Source of the DNA: Bacillus sp. AFS055030
GTDB lineage: Bacteria; Bacillota; Bacilli; Bacillales; Bacillaceae_G
DNA: 64,000 bases
Direction of reading: 5' to 3'
Assembly: GCF_002574545.1 (NCBI RefSeq)
Contig: NZ_NUGT01000020.1
Coordinates: 124,001 to 188,000, forward strand
Shown: positions 54,218 to 62,865 of the stretch, in pieces
How the letters are laid out: each line of letters starts with the position of its first letter
Position numbering within the stretch: position 1 is the first letter of the stretch
Notes under the pieces: model-generated
The model's input: the letters and a program-made list of their open reading frames with translations, nothing else
What the model was told of the DNA's origin: nothing
Database searches by the model: none
Position numbers and translations under genes: made by a program

Positions 54218-55861
54218 TTAAACTTGATTTTGTGCAGTTTCGATAGCCTGCTCTCTAAGTCGGAATTTTTGTATTTTTCCCGAGGCAGTCATCGGGTAAG
54301 CTTCTACAAACTCTATATATCGAGGAATTTTATGTTTTGAGATTTTCCCTCTACAGTACAATCGTATATCCTCTTGTGTTATTTTTATTCCTTCTTTAAG
54401 AATAATCCAAGCCATTACTTCTTCCCCATAAACTTGATCAGGTACTCCAACTACTTGAACATCTAACACATCTGGGTGAGTATATAAAAATTCTTCAATT
54501 TCTCGAGGATAAATATTTTCCCCACCGCGGATAATCATGTCTTTTAGCCTACCAGTCACTTTGCAATAGCCACTGTCGTCCATGATCGCTAAATCTCCAG
54601 TATGTAACCAGCCATCTTCGTCAATTGCATTACGAGTAGCTTCTTCATTTTTATAGTAACCTTTCATTACATGATAGCCTCTAGTACAAAGTTCACCTTG
54701 CACTCCACGGGGTACTTCATTAGAAGTGCCAGGTTCTACTATTTTCACTTCAACATTGGGTAATGCCTTACCAACCGTTTCAACTCGTACCTCAATTGGA
54801 TCATTCGTTCTAGTTTGTGTGATAACTGGAGAAGACTCCGTTTGGCCATATGCTATTGTAATCTCTGAAATTCCCATTTTTTCGATTACTGCTTTCATTA
54901 CCTCGATTGGGCAGTTTGAACCTGCCATTATTCCAGTTCGTAATGTTGATAAATCATATTTAGAAAAATCAGGTTCATTTAATTCAGCAATAAACATTGT
55001 AGGAACTCCATGTAATCCGGTACATTTTTCATCTTGTACTGTTTGAAGCACTCTTTTTGGACTAAAGTCTTGGACAGGTACCATTGTTGCTCCAACTGTT
55101 ACACAAGCCATCGTTCCTAAAACGCATCCAAAACAGTGAAAAAATGGTACAGGAATGCAAAGCCGGTCATCTTTTGTTAATTCCATACAATTTGCGATGT
55201 TGTACCCATTATTCACGATATTTGAATGTGTAAGCATTACTCCTTTTGGGAAACCGGTAGTACCAGAAGTATATTGCATATTAATTACATCATGTGGGCT
55301 CATTGTTGCGATTCTTGTATCTAACTCTAAGTCTGAAGTATTTTTTGCTAAGGAAATTAACTCGTTCCATGAAAATGTTCCTGGATATTTTTTATCGCCA
55401 AGTACAATAACATTACGTAGATACGGTAATCGACTGCTCTTTAACTCTCCAGGTTCTGCATCCTTTAACTCTGGCACGATTTCATATAGCATTTCAATAT
55501 ATGAAGAATCTTTATACTGATCCATTAATATGATTGTCGTTGAATCAGATTGCTTTAATAAATATTCTAGTTCTGCTGTACGATAATTTGTATTTACTGT
55601 TACAAGTACTCCACCCATTTTTCCAGTAGCAAATTGTGAAGTAAGCCATTCAGGTGTATTAGAAGACCATATTGCAATATGATCGCCTTTTTTTATGCTA
55701 AGACTCATTAATCCTTTTGCAATTTCTCTACAATAGTTTTCAAATTGCTCATAATTCATCCTCAAACCTCTATCCGCGTAGACAACAGCCTCGTGAGTAG
55801 GATGCAATTTCGCTTTTTCTTCTAATAATTTCCCTATCGTTACATCTAGTAAATTTGTCAT
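54218..55861 (-). CDS. Acyl-CoA synthetase, AMP-forming (YngI-like)
   Basis: Activates a fatty or other carboxylic acid to its CoA thioester. ANL-superfamily motifs: P-loop YTSGTTGFPKGVMLTHSN, A5 AYGQTESSPVITQT, A7 GWLHTGDLAIMD, A8 GRLKDMIIRGGENIYPREIEE and the C-terminal catalytic Lys in PMTASGKIQKFRL. The length of 547 is that of B. subtilis YngI and medium-chain FadD-type enzymes. AAGGAGG lies 5 bases before the ATG. It stands alone between terminators. Confidence 0.92.
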   Translation of the reverse strand: MTNLLDVTIGKLLEEKAKLHPTHEAVVYADRGLRMNYEQFENYCREIAKGLMSLSIKKGDHIAIWSSNTPEWLTSQFATGKMGGVLVTVNTNYRTAELEYLLKQSDSTTIILMDQYKDSSYIEMLYEIVPELKDAEPGELKSSRLPYLRNVIVLGDKKYPGTFSWNELISLAKNTSDLELDTRIATMSPHDVINMQYTSGTTGFPKGVMLTHSNIVNNGYNIANCMELTKDDRLCIPVPFFHCFGCVLGTMACVTVGATMVPVQDFSPKRVLQTVQDEKCTGLHGVPTMFIAELNEPDFSKYDLSTLRTGIMAGSNCPIEVMKAVIEKMGISEITIAYGQTESSPVITQTRTNDPIEVRVETVGKALPNVEVKIVEPGTSNEVPRGVQGELCTRGYHVMKGYYKNEEATRNAIDEDGWLHTGDLAIMDDSGYCKVTGRLKDMIIRGGENIYPREIEEFLYTHPDVLDVQVVGVPDQVYGEEVMAWIILKEGIKITQEDIRLYCRGKISKHKIPRYIEFVEAYPMTASGKIQKFRLREQAIETAQNQV

Positions 55862-56012
55862 CTGATCCTCCTTGATTGGTTACCGTTCCAAAAGGACGCG
55901 TAATTAGTATTTAAACTCAACATAATTAAGAATATTCTATGTTTTTAGACTTTTCCCTTTTAAATTTATTGTAATTCATTTTCTGTTTTATTAATTTTTT
56001 TCAGCATAAAAA

Positions 56013-56038
56013 AGGAATCTAATTTTTATTAGATTCCT
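56013..56038 (-). terminator. Intrinsic terminator of the BsuPI-domain gene
   Basis: Perfect 10-bp stem AGGAATCTAA (56013-56022) / TTAGATTCCT (56029-56038), T-run on minus. Confidence 0.85.
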
Positions 56039-56047
56039 AATTGGTAA

Positions 56048-56509
56048 CTATTTAATCTCAATTTCAAGTACTGCTTTGATATTTCTACTTGTTGCAGTCG
56101 ACATAAATTCTATTTTATATGTACCCTTAGGTAGTCCATCTACTAGTTTGTAGTAATCTTCATAGTAAACTAATTCTTGTGCTTGCTTTAAAGTAACGCT
56201 TTTTAGTTTTTGAGTAGAAACTTCATCCTTTGACCTTTGTCTAAGAACTTTCCCAAAATGGTCTATGATTTTAAAATCATATTCTATGGTCGAAGAAAAT
56301 ACTAGTTTTTCAGGATGTTCATTTTGGTTTTTTAAAGTAAAAATAAAAGATTTATCATGTTTTTCTTCTACTAATTTTAATGAAGGCACAATTCCCATAA
56401 AAACAATTCCTTGAGTTTCGATAGGAAGTTCTTTTTTTTCACTCACTTTAGGTTGAGAACAGCTACAAATAAGTGTAAAAGTAAAGAAAATTAGTATAGT
56501 AATTTTAAT
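56048..56509 (-). CDS. BsuPI-domain lipoprotein with a non-ATG start
   Basis: A BsuPI-type beta-sandwich, first known from an intracellular proteinase inhibitor: FIFTLKNQNEHPEKLVFSST, YDFKIIDHFGKVLRQRS, LPKGTYKIEF. The first ordinary start in frame is GTG at 56446, but upstream codons continue as a lipoprotein signal: KITILIFFTFTLICSCSQPK with the lipobox ending at the second Cys. The only initiator for that version is ATT at 56509, eleven bases after AAGGAG. I therefore annotate from 56509. Either ATT is used or an ATG was lost by one base change. It lies between the fused protease and the acyl-CoA synthetase. Confidence 0.65.
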   Translation of the reverse strand: MKITILIFFTFTLICSCSQPKVSEKKELPIETQGIVFMGIVPSLKLVEEKHDKSFIFTLKNQNEHPEKLVFSSTIEYDFKIIDHFGKVLRQRSKDEVSTQKLKSVTLKQAQELVYYEDYYKLVDGLPKGTYKIEFMSTATSRNIKAVLEIEIK

Positions 56510-56529
56510 AAAAGATTCAACTCCTTATT

Positions 56530-56559
56530 AAAAGGATAGGAGCAAAATTGGCTCCTATC
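56530..56559 (-). terminator. Intrinsic terminator of the M4-S8 protease gene
   Basis: GATAGGAGC (56535-56543) and GCTCCTATC (56551-56559), loop of 7, with TTTT on minus. It lies 50 bases past the protease stop and directly before the ribosome binding site of the BsuPI gene. Confidence 0.82.
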
Positions 56560-56610
56560 TCTTTTATTTGAAAATTTTAAGTAAATTACTTTAATGTCTA
56601 TTAGCGTTTT

Positions 56611-59600
56611 TTATTCATATTTTTGTTTTGGTTTCATTTTTTTAGTGTTTACTTTCATAACTGCTGCTGCAGCATCCAATCGCCCTGAACCAAAGCTTTC
56701 GTCGTATCCCTCATCACCTAAGTCATGAGCTGATTCTTGTAATATTCTTTTCACTTCTGAAACACTAATAGTAGGTTTTAGAGAATATAATAAACCTGCG
56801 ACTGCTGACACGTGTGGTGCAGCCATGGATGTACCACTACTATAATAAACATCACCGTTGGCAAAAATTGCTGGAATACGTTCACCTGGTGCTACTAAAT
56901 CTAGTCCTTTACCAGTATTAGAAGTCTTACTAAGGGCATCACTATTATCAGTAGAACCAACTGAAATAACATACTCGGAACTAGCAGGGTAAGCTAACTT
57001 TGTATCAGAATAGTTACCAGCAGCTGCAACAATCGTTACACCTTTATTATAAGCGTATTTTAGAGCATCTTCTACTAAGGGGCTAGTTTGTGATGCACCT
57101 AGGCTAATATTAATAACTTTAGCTCCATAATCAGTCGCATAACGAATACCTAAAGCAAGATTTTCGAATGTCCCTAGAGCTTCAGTATTTAATATTTGAA
57201 TTGGCAAGATTTTTACATGTTGATTGATTCCTGCCATCGACTTCTTGTTATTTGCTAAAGCACCAATGATACTTGCTACTTGTGTTCCATGTCCATTATC
57301 GTCTATTGCATCTTTTTCATTATGAACAAAATCATAACCTTGATCCTTTAACACTACTCCTTTAAAATCATCGAAGTCATATCCAACCCCTGTGTCTAGA
57401 ACAGCAACAATCGTATCAGGAAGATTTTTCCCGTGTAGGAATTTCTCCATTTCTTTATAGTTTATATCGGCTCCTACAATTCCACCAATTGGTCGGTCAA
57501 TTCCATCTCCTTGCGCAGTATTTTCAAGTGACCATTGTGTTTTATATTGAACATCTTTACTTAGTGCTTGAATTGGATTACTTTGTTTACTTTCTTCTAC
57601 AAACTCAAATATATTTTCATTTTTCAATTGGTTATATAGTTCCCTTGCATTGCCAGCTACTTCTAAAATAAACGTATTCTCAATTGATGTTACATTATTA
57701 CTTAAGCCTTTAATTTTAGGTAGATTTGTCAAACCTGTTTTTTGTACAACTTCATTAAGTTGAGATAATGTGACTCCATTTTTCACTTTAACGATTAGTT
57801 TATTCGACGAATTTGTTGTCAACCCAAATTCTTTGATGGTTTCGATAAGGCTTTTACCTTCCTCTAACTGTAAACTTTGCCAATATTTATTAAGCTGTTC
57901 ATCAGATGTTTTTGAAGCCTTTTTATTAATTGTTTCTTTCAGATGCTTTATAACTTCGATATCATTTTTTGTAAGTTTATAATCACTATTTTCGCCATCA
58001 CTGATCTTTTGAATTTCATTAATAACTCCTGTTAGCTCTCTAAGGTCTTTTGCTACTGAATTTCTGAAATCAGCATCTAAAATAGCATCATCAACAACTT
58101 CCTTAGAAATCTTATAATATAATGTGGAAATGCTTTGACCTTTATCAGATTCTTCTAACAAATTATCTCTTATATCTCTTAATCTTCCCAATAAACTAAG
58201 AATTGATGGGTTTTGCTTAGCACTTACCTCAAGAGCACAACCAGTTGGCTCGTTATATGGTAGATGATAAGTTGGTTCGCTATTAAAAGTAAATAGACCA
58301 CCTTTAACGCTTTCTACCTTTATATAAATAGTTGAATCGTTTGAAAGTGGATAAAGAATATGATCAGGGTTCTCTTTGTAATTGAAATAAGCCTTTCCTG
58401 CTTCCGCACTTTTTTTATCTCTATATACAGTAATTAGCGGTCCGTAGCCATCACCATGGTCACCTTTGATCGTGAAATTTATATGTGAGTTCGGCCCAAA
58501 TGCAGAATGAGGATTTACCTTAAACCACTTGATTTCACCTTCTTTTTTAAATTCAAAACTTGTTGGTGTATTTAATTTTACATTTTGGATATCCTTTTCA
58601 TCAGGCTTTTGGTAGATTCCAACTGCATTAAAAGCATTTTCCACCGATTGTACTTCAGGTGAATTTTTCCCGTATAAATCTTTTGTCGCTTGAATAACAC
58701 TCAATCGTAATTGGACAAAATCAGCTACGGGTGTTAAATAATTTGTGAGTGCTCTGTAGTAAATTTTACCTAGCTTTTCTTTTCCAATGCCTTTCACATT
58801 AACCCCATAGTGTGTGCCACCTTCACTTATTAAATAAGCCGCTTTATTGGAAATCCCACTATTCCAATGTACTCCTCCATTATCCAGTATGCCTCTATAT
58901 CTATTACTATAGTGATCTGGATTTTCGTTAAGCGTTGGATCAGACATAGAACGTAGAGCATCTCCTGAACGACCAGGCGTGAAAACGTCTTCGCCAATCT
59001 GCCAATTATCTTTCTTTTTCGTATCAAATTCGATTAATGTACCAAATATATCTGAAATCGACTCGTTTATAGCTCCCGGTTCACTAGCATAAACAAGTTC
59101 TGCCGAATGCTGGGTTACTGCGTGTGTGAATTCATGACCCACGACATCTACTGCACCTGATAATGGAATAAAAGTATTTCCATCACCATCACCGAATGCA
59201 AATTGAACCCCATCCCAGTAAGCATTGTTATAGTTCTTTCCGACGTGTACAGTTGCTTTTATCGAAGCACCACGATTATCAAAACTATTTAGATTAAATT
59301 TCTTTTTAAAAAAATCATAAGCGATTGCTGTATTGTAATGTGCATCAACGGCTGCAGCATCATAAGTTTCGTTCAAGATTCCGTCATCGTCAACCCAAAC
59401 TTTCCCTGGAAGAATTTCACTAGATTGGCCATCATAGGTCGTAATTCCTGATCCTCGTGTAAAATCTTGTAAATAATATTTATTTTCAGCTTTATTCGCT
59501 AAAATTCTTTTTGTATCTCCTAGAACTCCTTTACCTATTATAGTTGTTTGTTCTCTAGATTCTTGTCCAGCTTCATGAATCGTATTATATTTTTCCACTA

Positions 59601-60288
59601 CTTTTCCTGTCTTTACGTCAATAAAGTAGTACCAGTTTCCTGGCTCTGGTTCTAAGAAATTTAATTTTACAAAATAGACTAAACTCGCTTTATCTTCTTT
59701 CATATAGATATTAAGTTCAGGAGTAAGTGTTTTTGTAAATACTGCGTTCATTTTTAAGTCTTGTTTTGCAATATTAATAGCTTGTTCTTTCGTAATATTT
59801 TTATCATTATGAATAACTTCTTCTAATAATGCTTCTGGAGCAACAGATCCCGAAAAGGATTCAAGAATTCCGTTTTTAATATGGGCAATTTGTTGGTAGC
59901 CAAATATTTTAACCCCTTTATATTCTTGCTGAAAACGAACTAAATGATCTCCTTGATTCCTTACTTCTTTAATGACTTTAAATGATTTTTCTGCATCATT
60001 TTTTAGTTTATACATTGGCTTTGAATCATTTAAAAAACTATGAACAGTTTTTTCTGCTGAGTCTGACGAAGGAACTGATAGATTACCAGACATAAAACTA
60101 GGGGTACCAAAAGACTTTGAAAGACTCATTGACTCAATGTTTTCATTAGAATAAGCATATTCTGGAGAGGTAATCTCTATATGTGAATGCTTTACAGGAA
60201 GGACCTGTGCTTTTGAAACAAAAGGAACGGGCGATTGTGATAGTGCTAATGAAGTCAAAGCTGTTATTGATAAAAGTTTTTTCAACAT
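56611..60288 (-). CDS. Secreted M4 metalloprotease fused to an S8 subtilisin-type protease
   Basis: A 1225-residue secreted protein with two complete proteases. Signal peptide about 1-27; FTP and PepSY propeptide regions about 60-235. The thermolysin-type domain (about 245-555) has HEFTH (385-389), the third zinc ligand Glu409 in GAINESISDIFG and HWNSG with His474. Next come a beta-rich PPC-like part (about 575-670), a helical stretch (about 690-800) and an I9-like propeptide (about 830-900). The subtilase domain (about 915-1210) has Asp965 (VAVLDTGVGYD), His1000 (NGHGTQVASIIG), Asn1092 and Ser1154 (SGTSMAAPHVSAVAGL). The frame is uninterrupted, with AAAGGGG before the ATG and one terminator behind. 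Bacillolysins are normally about 520-560 residues, so the C-terminal half is an addition. Confidence 0.95.
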   Translation of the reverse strand: MLKKLLSITALTSLALSQSPVPFVSKAQVLPVKHSHIEITSPEYAYSNENIESMSLSKSFGTPSFMSGNLSVPSSDSAEKTVHSFLNDSKPMYKLKNDAEKSFKVIKEVRNQGDHLVRFQQEYKGVKIFGYQQIAHIKNGILESFSGSVAPEALLEEVIHNDKNITKEQAINIAKQDLKMNAVFTKTLTPELNIYMKEDKASLVYFVKLNFLEPEPGNWYYFIDVKTGKVVEKYNTIHEAGQESREQTTIIGKGVLGDTKRILANKAENKYYLQDFTRGSGITTYDGQSSEILPGKVWVDDDGILNETYDAAAVDAHYNTAIAYDFFKKKFNLNSFDNRGASIKATVHVGKNYNNAYWDGVQFAFGDGDGNTFIPLSGAVDVVGHEFTHAVTQHSAELVYASEPGAINESISDIFGTLIEFDTKKKDNWQIGEDVFTPGRSGDALRSMSDPTLNENPDHYSNRYRGILDNGGVHWNSGISNKAAYLISEGGTHYGVNVKGIGKEKLGKIYYRALTNYLTPVADFVQLRLSVIQATKDLYGKNSPEVQSVENAFNAVGIYQKPDEKDIQNVKLNTPTSFEFKKEGEIKWFKVNPHSAFGPNSHINFTIKGDHGDGYGPLITVYRDKKSAEAGKAYFNYKENPDHILYPLSNDSTIYIKVESVKGGLFTFNSEPTYHLPYNEPTGCALEVSAKQNPSILSLLGRLRDIRDNLLEESDKGQSISTLYYKISKEVVDDAILDADFRNSVAKDLRELTGVINEIQKISDGENSDYKLTKNDIEVIKHLKETINKKASKTSDEQLNKYWQSLQLEEGKSLIETIKEFGLTTNSSNKLIVKVKNGVTLSQLNEVVQKTGLTNLPKIKGLSNNVTSIENTFILEVAGNARELYNQLKNENIFEFVEESKQSNPIQALSKDVQYKTQWSLENTAQGDGIDRPIGGIVGADINYKEMEKFLHGKNLPDTIVAVLDTGVGYDFDDFKGVVLKDQGYDFVHNEKDAIDDNGHGTQVASIIGALANNKKSMAGINQHVKILPIQILNTEALGTFENLALGIRYATDYGAKVINISLGASQTSPLVEDALKYAYNKGVTIVAAAGNYSDTKLAYPASSEYVISVGSTDNSDALSKTSNTGKGLDLVAPGERIPAIFANGDVYYSSGTSMAAPHVSAVAGLLYSLKPTISVSEVKRILQESAHDLGDEGYDESFGSGRLDAAAAVMKVNTKKMKPKQKYE

Positions 60289-60972
60289 AAATTAAACCCC
60301 TTTAAATTATTGTACACTTGCAATGAAATCCTTAATAAACATCGCTAATTACTTAGAAAACCTCTACAATTATTTTTCTATCAAACTACTAGTTTAATCT
60401 AAATTGAACTAGTAAATATGTGGTCTAGGAATGAAAAAACAAAGATCTAATATATTATTTTTGTTAAGATCGTGAAGTTCATTTATAAGAACATGTATAT
60501 GATGTTTCTCAAGTTAATAAAAAAGAGAACTGTAACAATTGTATTTTGATAAAAATTTATCTAGTTACCACTTAAAATCCTCATCACACCCCTCCATTCT
60601 ATTAATAAATTGTTTGAGTACTCAACGTCTTAATATTATGAGTATTCAAAAATATTAACAATACAGGATTTTCGATTGATTCGATTTATCTATTAGATGA
60701 ATTCAAATTTTAAGCTTTAAATAGATTGAATATGGTTCTTTTTTCGCAATATCGAATGAAGAAAGTTCCAAAAAAAAATAAAACCACTAAATTCTTTGAT
60801 TTGCGCACAAAAAAAGGTTGAGGGGCAATTAATAGAAACCTCAACCTTTTTGTCTTTTATGTGTAATTCTTTATAAACTTCTGTAGATTTTTTGTTTTGA
60901 TCATTCAACTGCAAACAAAAAGAAGAAGCATTTTTAGCTTCTTCTTCTTTTTTAACTATTTAGTTTAATTCA
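60289..60972 (-). other. Intergenic region: possible protease operator and tandem gltP terminators
   Basis: Upstream of the protease is a 28-bp near-palindrome, TACTAGTTTAA-TCTAAA-TTGAACTAGTA (60387-60414, one mismatch), a candidate operator. Toward gltP are two minus-strand terminators: AAGAAGAAGC (60922-60931) / GCTTCTTCTT (60939-60948), and AAAAAGGTTGAGG (60811-60823) / CCTCAACCTTTTT (60839-60851). A 65-codon frame across them has no proper start and is not accepted. Nothing else is seen. Confidence 0.6.
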
Positions 60973-62229
60973 TTACATAGCAATATTATTATCATTCTCA
61001 ACTACTGTTGGTTTAAATACGCGTTCCCATTTAGCAATTACAACTGCAGCTAAAGAGTTACCTACTACGTTTACTGCTGTTCTAGCCATATCAAGAATAC
61101 GGTCAATACCAGCAATAAATGCTAAACCTTCAACTGGAATTCCTACCGTACCTAATGTTGCTAATAATACAACAAACGAAACGCCTGGTACACCTGCGAT
61201 CCCTTTTGAAGTAACCATTAAAACTAACATTAGAGAAATTTGATCTGTAATTGATAAATCGATACCATACATTTGAGCGATGAAAATTGCTGCTAATGCT
61301 TGATATAAAGTTGATCCATCCAGATTGAATGAGTAACCAGTCGGAATTACGAATGATGAAATAGATCTTGGTACTCCGAATTTTTCTACTTTTTCCATAA
61401 TTCTTGGTAAAACTGTTTCAGAACTCGCTGTTGAATAGGCTAAGATCAGTTCATCTTTAATTAATTTAATGAACTTAAAAATATTAACTCCTACCATTTT
61501 AGCTACTAAACCTAATACTACAATAATAAAGAATGCCATCGTTATATAAACAGTTATGACTAATTTTCCTAATGGAATTAAAGATTCTAGTCCAAATTTT
61601 GAAACTGTAACACCGATTAATGCAAAAACTCCAAATGGAGCAAATTTCATAATTTGATTTGTAATGTAAAACATTGTATCAGCTGTACCTTGGAAAAATG
61701 CTAATACAGGCTTTCCTCTTTCTCCTACTGCTGTAATACCAAGACCAAACAGCACTGAGAAAAAGATAATTGCTAACATATTTCCTTCAACGAAAGCTGA
61801 AAAAATGTTTGGCGGTACGATATTTACAAAAGTATCTGCAAAACCATGACTTTTTACTTCTTTAGCTGTTTCAACATAAGTATTTATATCAGTTTTGTGA
61901 AGAATACTCATATCTACACCAGCGCCTGGTTTAACGATATTCGCTACTAGTAAACCGATTAAAATCGCAACAGTTGTAATAATTTCAAAGTACAAAATAG
62001 TTTTTCCGCCTAAACGGCCAAGTTTTTTCGTGTCACCAACACTTGCAACACCTACAATAATACTTGAAACAACGATTGGTATTACAATCATTTTAATCAG
62101 ACGTAAAAAGATGTCTCCGATTGGTTGTAAGTAATCAGCAACCTTTGGATTTCCATAAAAAATTGCGCCCACAATGATCCCGATCACAAGACCAATTAAT
62201 ATTTGCCAAGCTAAGCCAATTTTTTTCAT
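60973..62229 (-). CDS. gltP: Dicarboxylate/glutamate:cation symporter (DAACS family)
   Basis: Imports glutamate, aspartate or C4-dicarboxylates with protons or sodium. About eight membrane segments and two re-entrant loops; signatures are AYSTASSETVLPRIMEKVEKFG (serine-rich HP1, quoted here as AYSTASSETVLPRIM), PTGYSFNLDGSTLYQALAA in segment 7 and VPGVSFVVLLATLG in HP2. The 418-residue length is standard. It could equally be GltT or DctP; substrate is not decided by sequence. Tandem terminators follow it, and a terminator-like hairpin lies in its leader. Confidence 0.92.
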   Translation of the reverse strand: MKKIGLAWQILIGLVIGIIVGAIFYGNPKVADYLQPIGDIFLRLIKMIVIPIVVSSIIVGVASVGDTKKLGRLGGKTILYFEIITTVAILIGLLVANIVKPGAGVDMSILHKTDINTYVETAKEVKSHGFADTFVNIVPPNIFSAFVEGNMLAIIFFSVLFGLGITAVGERGKPVLAFFQGTADTMFYITNQIMKFAPFGVFALIGVTVSKFGLESLIPLGKLVITVYITMAFFIIVVLGLVAKMVGVNIFKFIKLIKDELILAYSTASSETVLPRIMEKVEKFGVPRSISSFVIPTGYSFNLDGSTLYQALAAIFIAQMYGIDLSITDQISLMLVLMVTSKGIAGVPGVSFVVLLATLGTVGIPVEGLAFIAGIDRILDMARTAVNVVGNSLAAVVIAKWERVFKPTVVENDNNIAM

Positions 62230-62775
62230 AATAAAAGTCCCCCTTTTAGTAGAATTTTGCCAAGTTTTTTAATTTACTAAAAATAACAAAACCATTTTAA
62301 TTTTTAAAACGGTTTAAGCACAACTTGGCTTGAGTATGTTATCGATGGAACTCTTATAAATTACCCATCATTTCCATAATTTGCTTTTTTGATTATATTC
62401 AGAATTTATAAACAAAAAAGGCTATTAAAAACAGTAGAAAAGAAATCATTACGATTTCAATTTTACTATATTTTCCATATTTCTATCATGGCACATTACA
62501 ATTTTACTAAAAAACTGAGATTTTGACAAATTTCTCTTTCGTTTTTTTAATTACTTTTTAATTTTTAACCAAATAATTACATATAATTGATTTAAAGTTG
62601 AAGGAACAATTCATATAAAACCACTTTGTTTACGATAAATTAAGAAGAAAAAAGTTAAATATTATCAAGACTTTTATTTACGAATCAGTCGGTTTTGTTT
62701 ATGATATAAGATGAATAATTTGGAAGTTTAATTTATTTTTTAATAATTAATGAAACTGCTTTCAAGATATTTTTT
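62230..62775 (-). other. gltP leader with terminator-like hairpin; divergent spacer to zwf
   Basis: AAACCATTTTAA (62289-62300) pairs with TTAAAACGGTTT (62304-62315). The mismatch is a G-U pair in minus-strand RNA, and TTTTGTTATTTTT follows on minus. As gltP starts only 60 bases further and no minus-strand gene lies upstream, this looks like a leader attenuator. The remaining AT-rich sequence shows no gene. Confidence 0.45.
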
Positions 62776-62805
62776 TTGAAAGTGATTTTACATATTTTGT
62801 ATAAT
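62776..62805 (+). promoter_or_regulatory. SigA promoter of zwf
   Basis: TTGAAA (62776-62781), 18 bases, TATAAT (62800-62805), about 60 bases before the zwf start. Confidence 0.65.
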
Positions 62806-62865
62806 CAGTCTTGATTATTACTAAAATAAGTTAGTAATTTAAGTTTAAGAAGTGAGGTAAATTAA

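Noticed and set aside
60717-60914. 65-codon minus-strand frame before the tandem terminators
   Set aside because: It starts at TTG without a ribosome binding site and runs through the hairpin at 60811-60851; composition is not protein-like.
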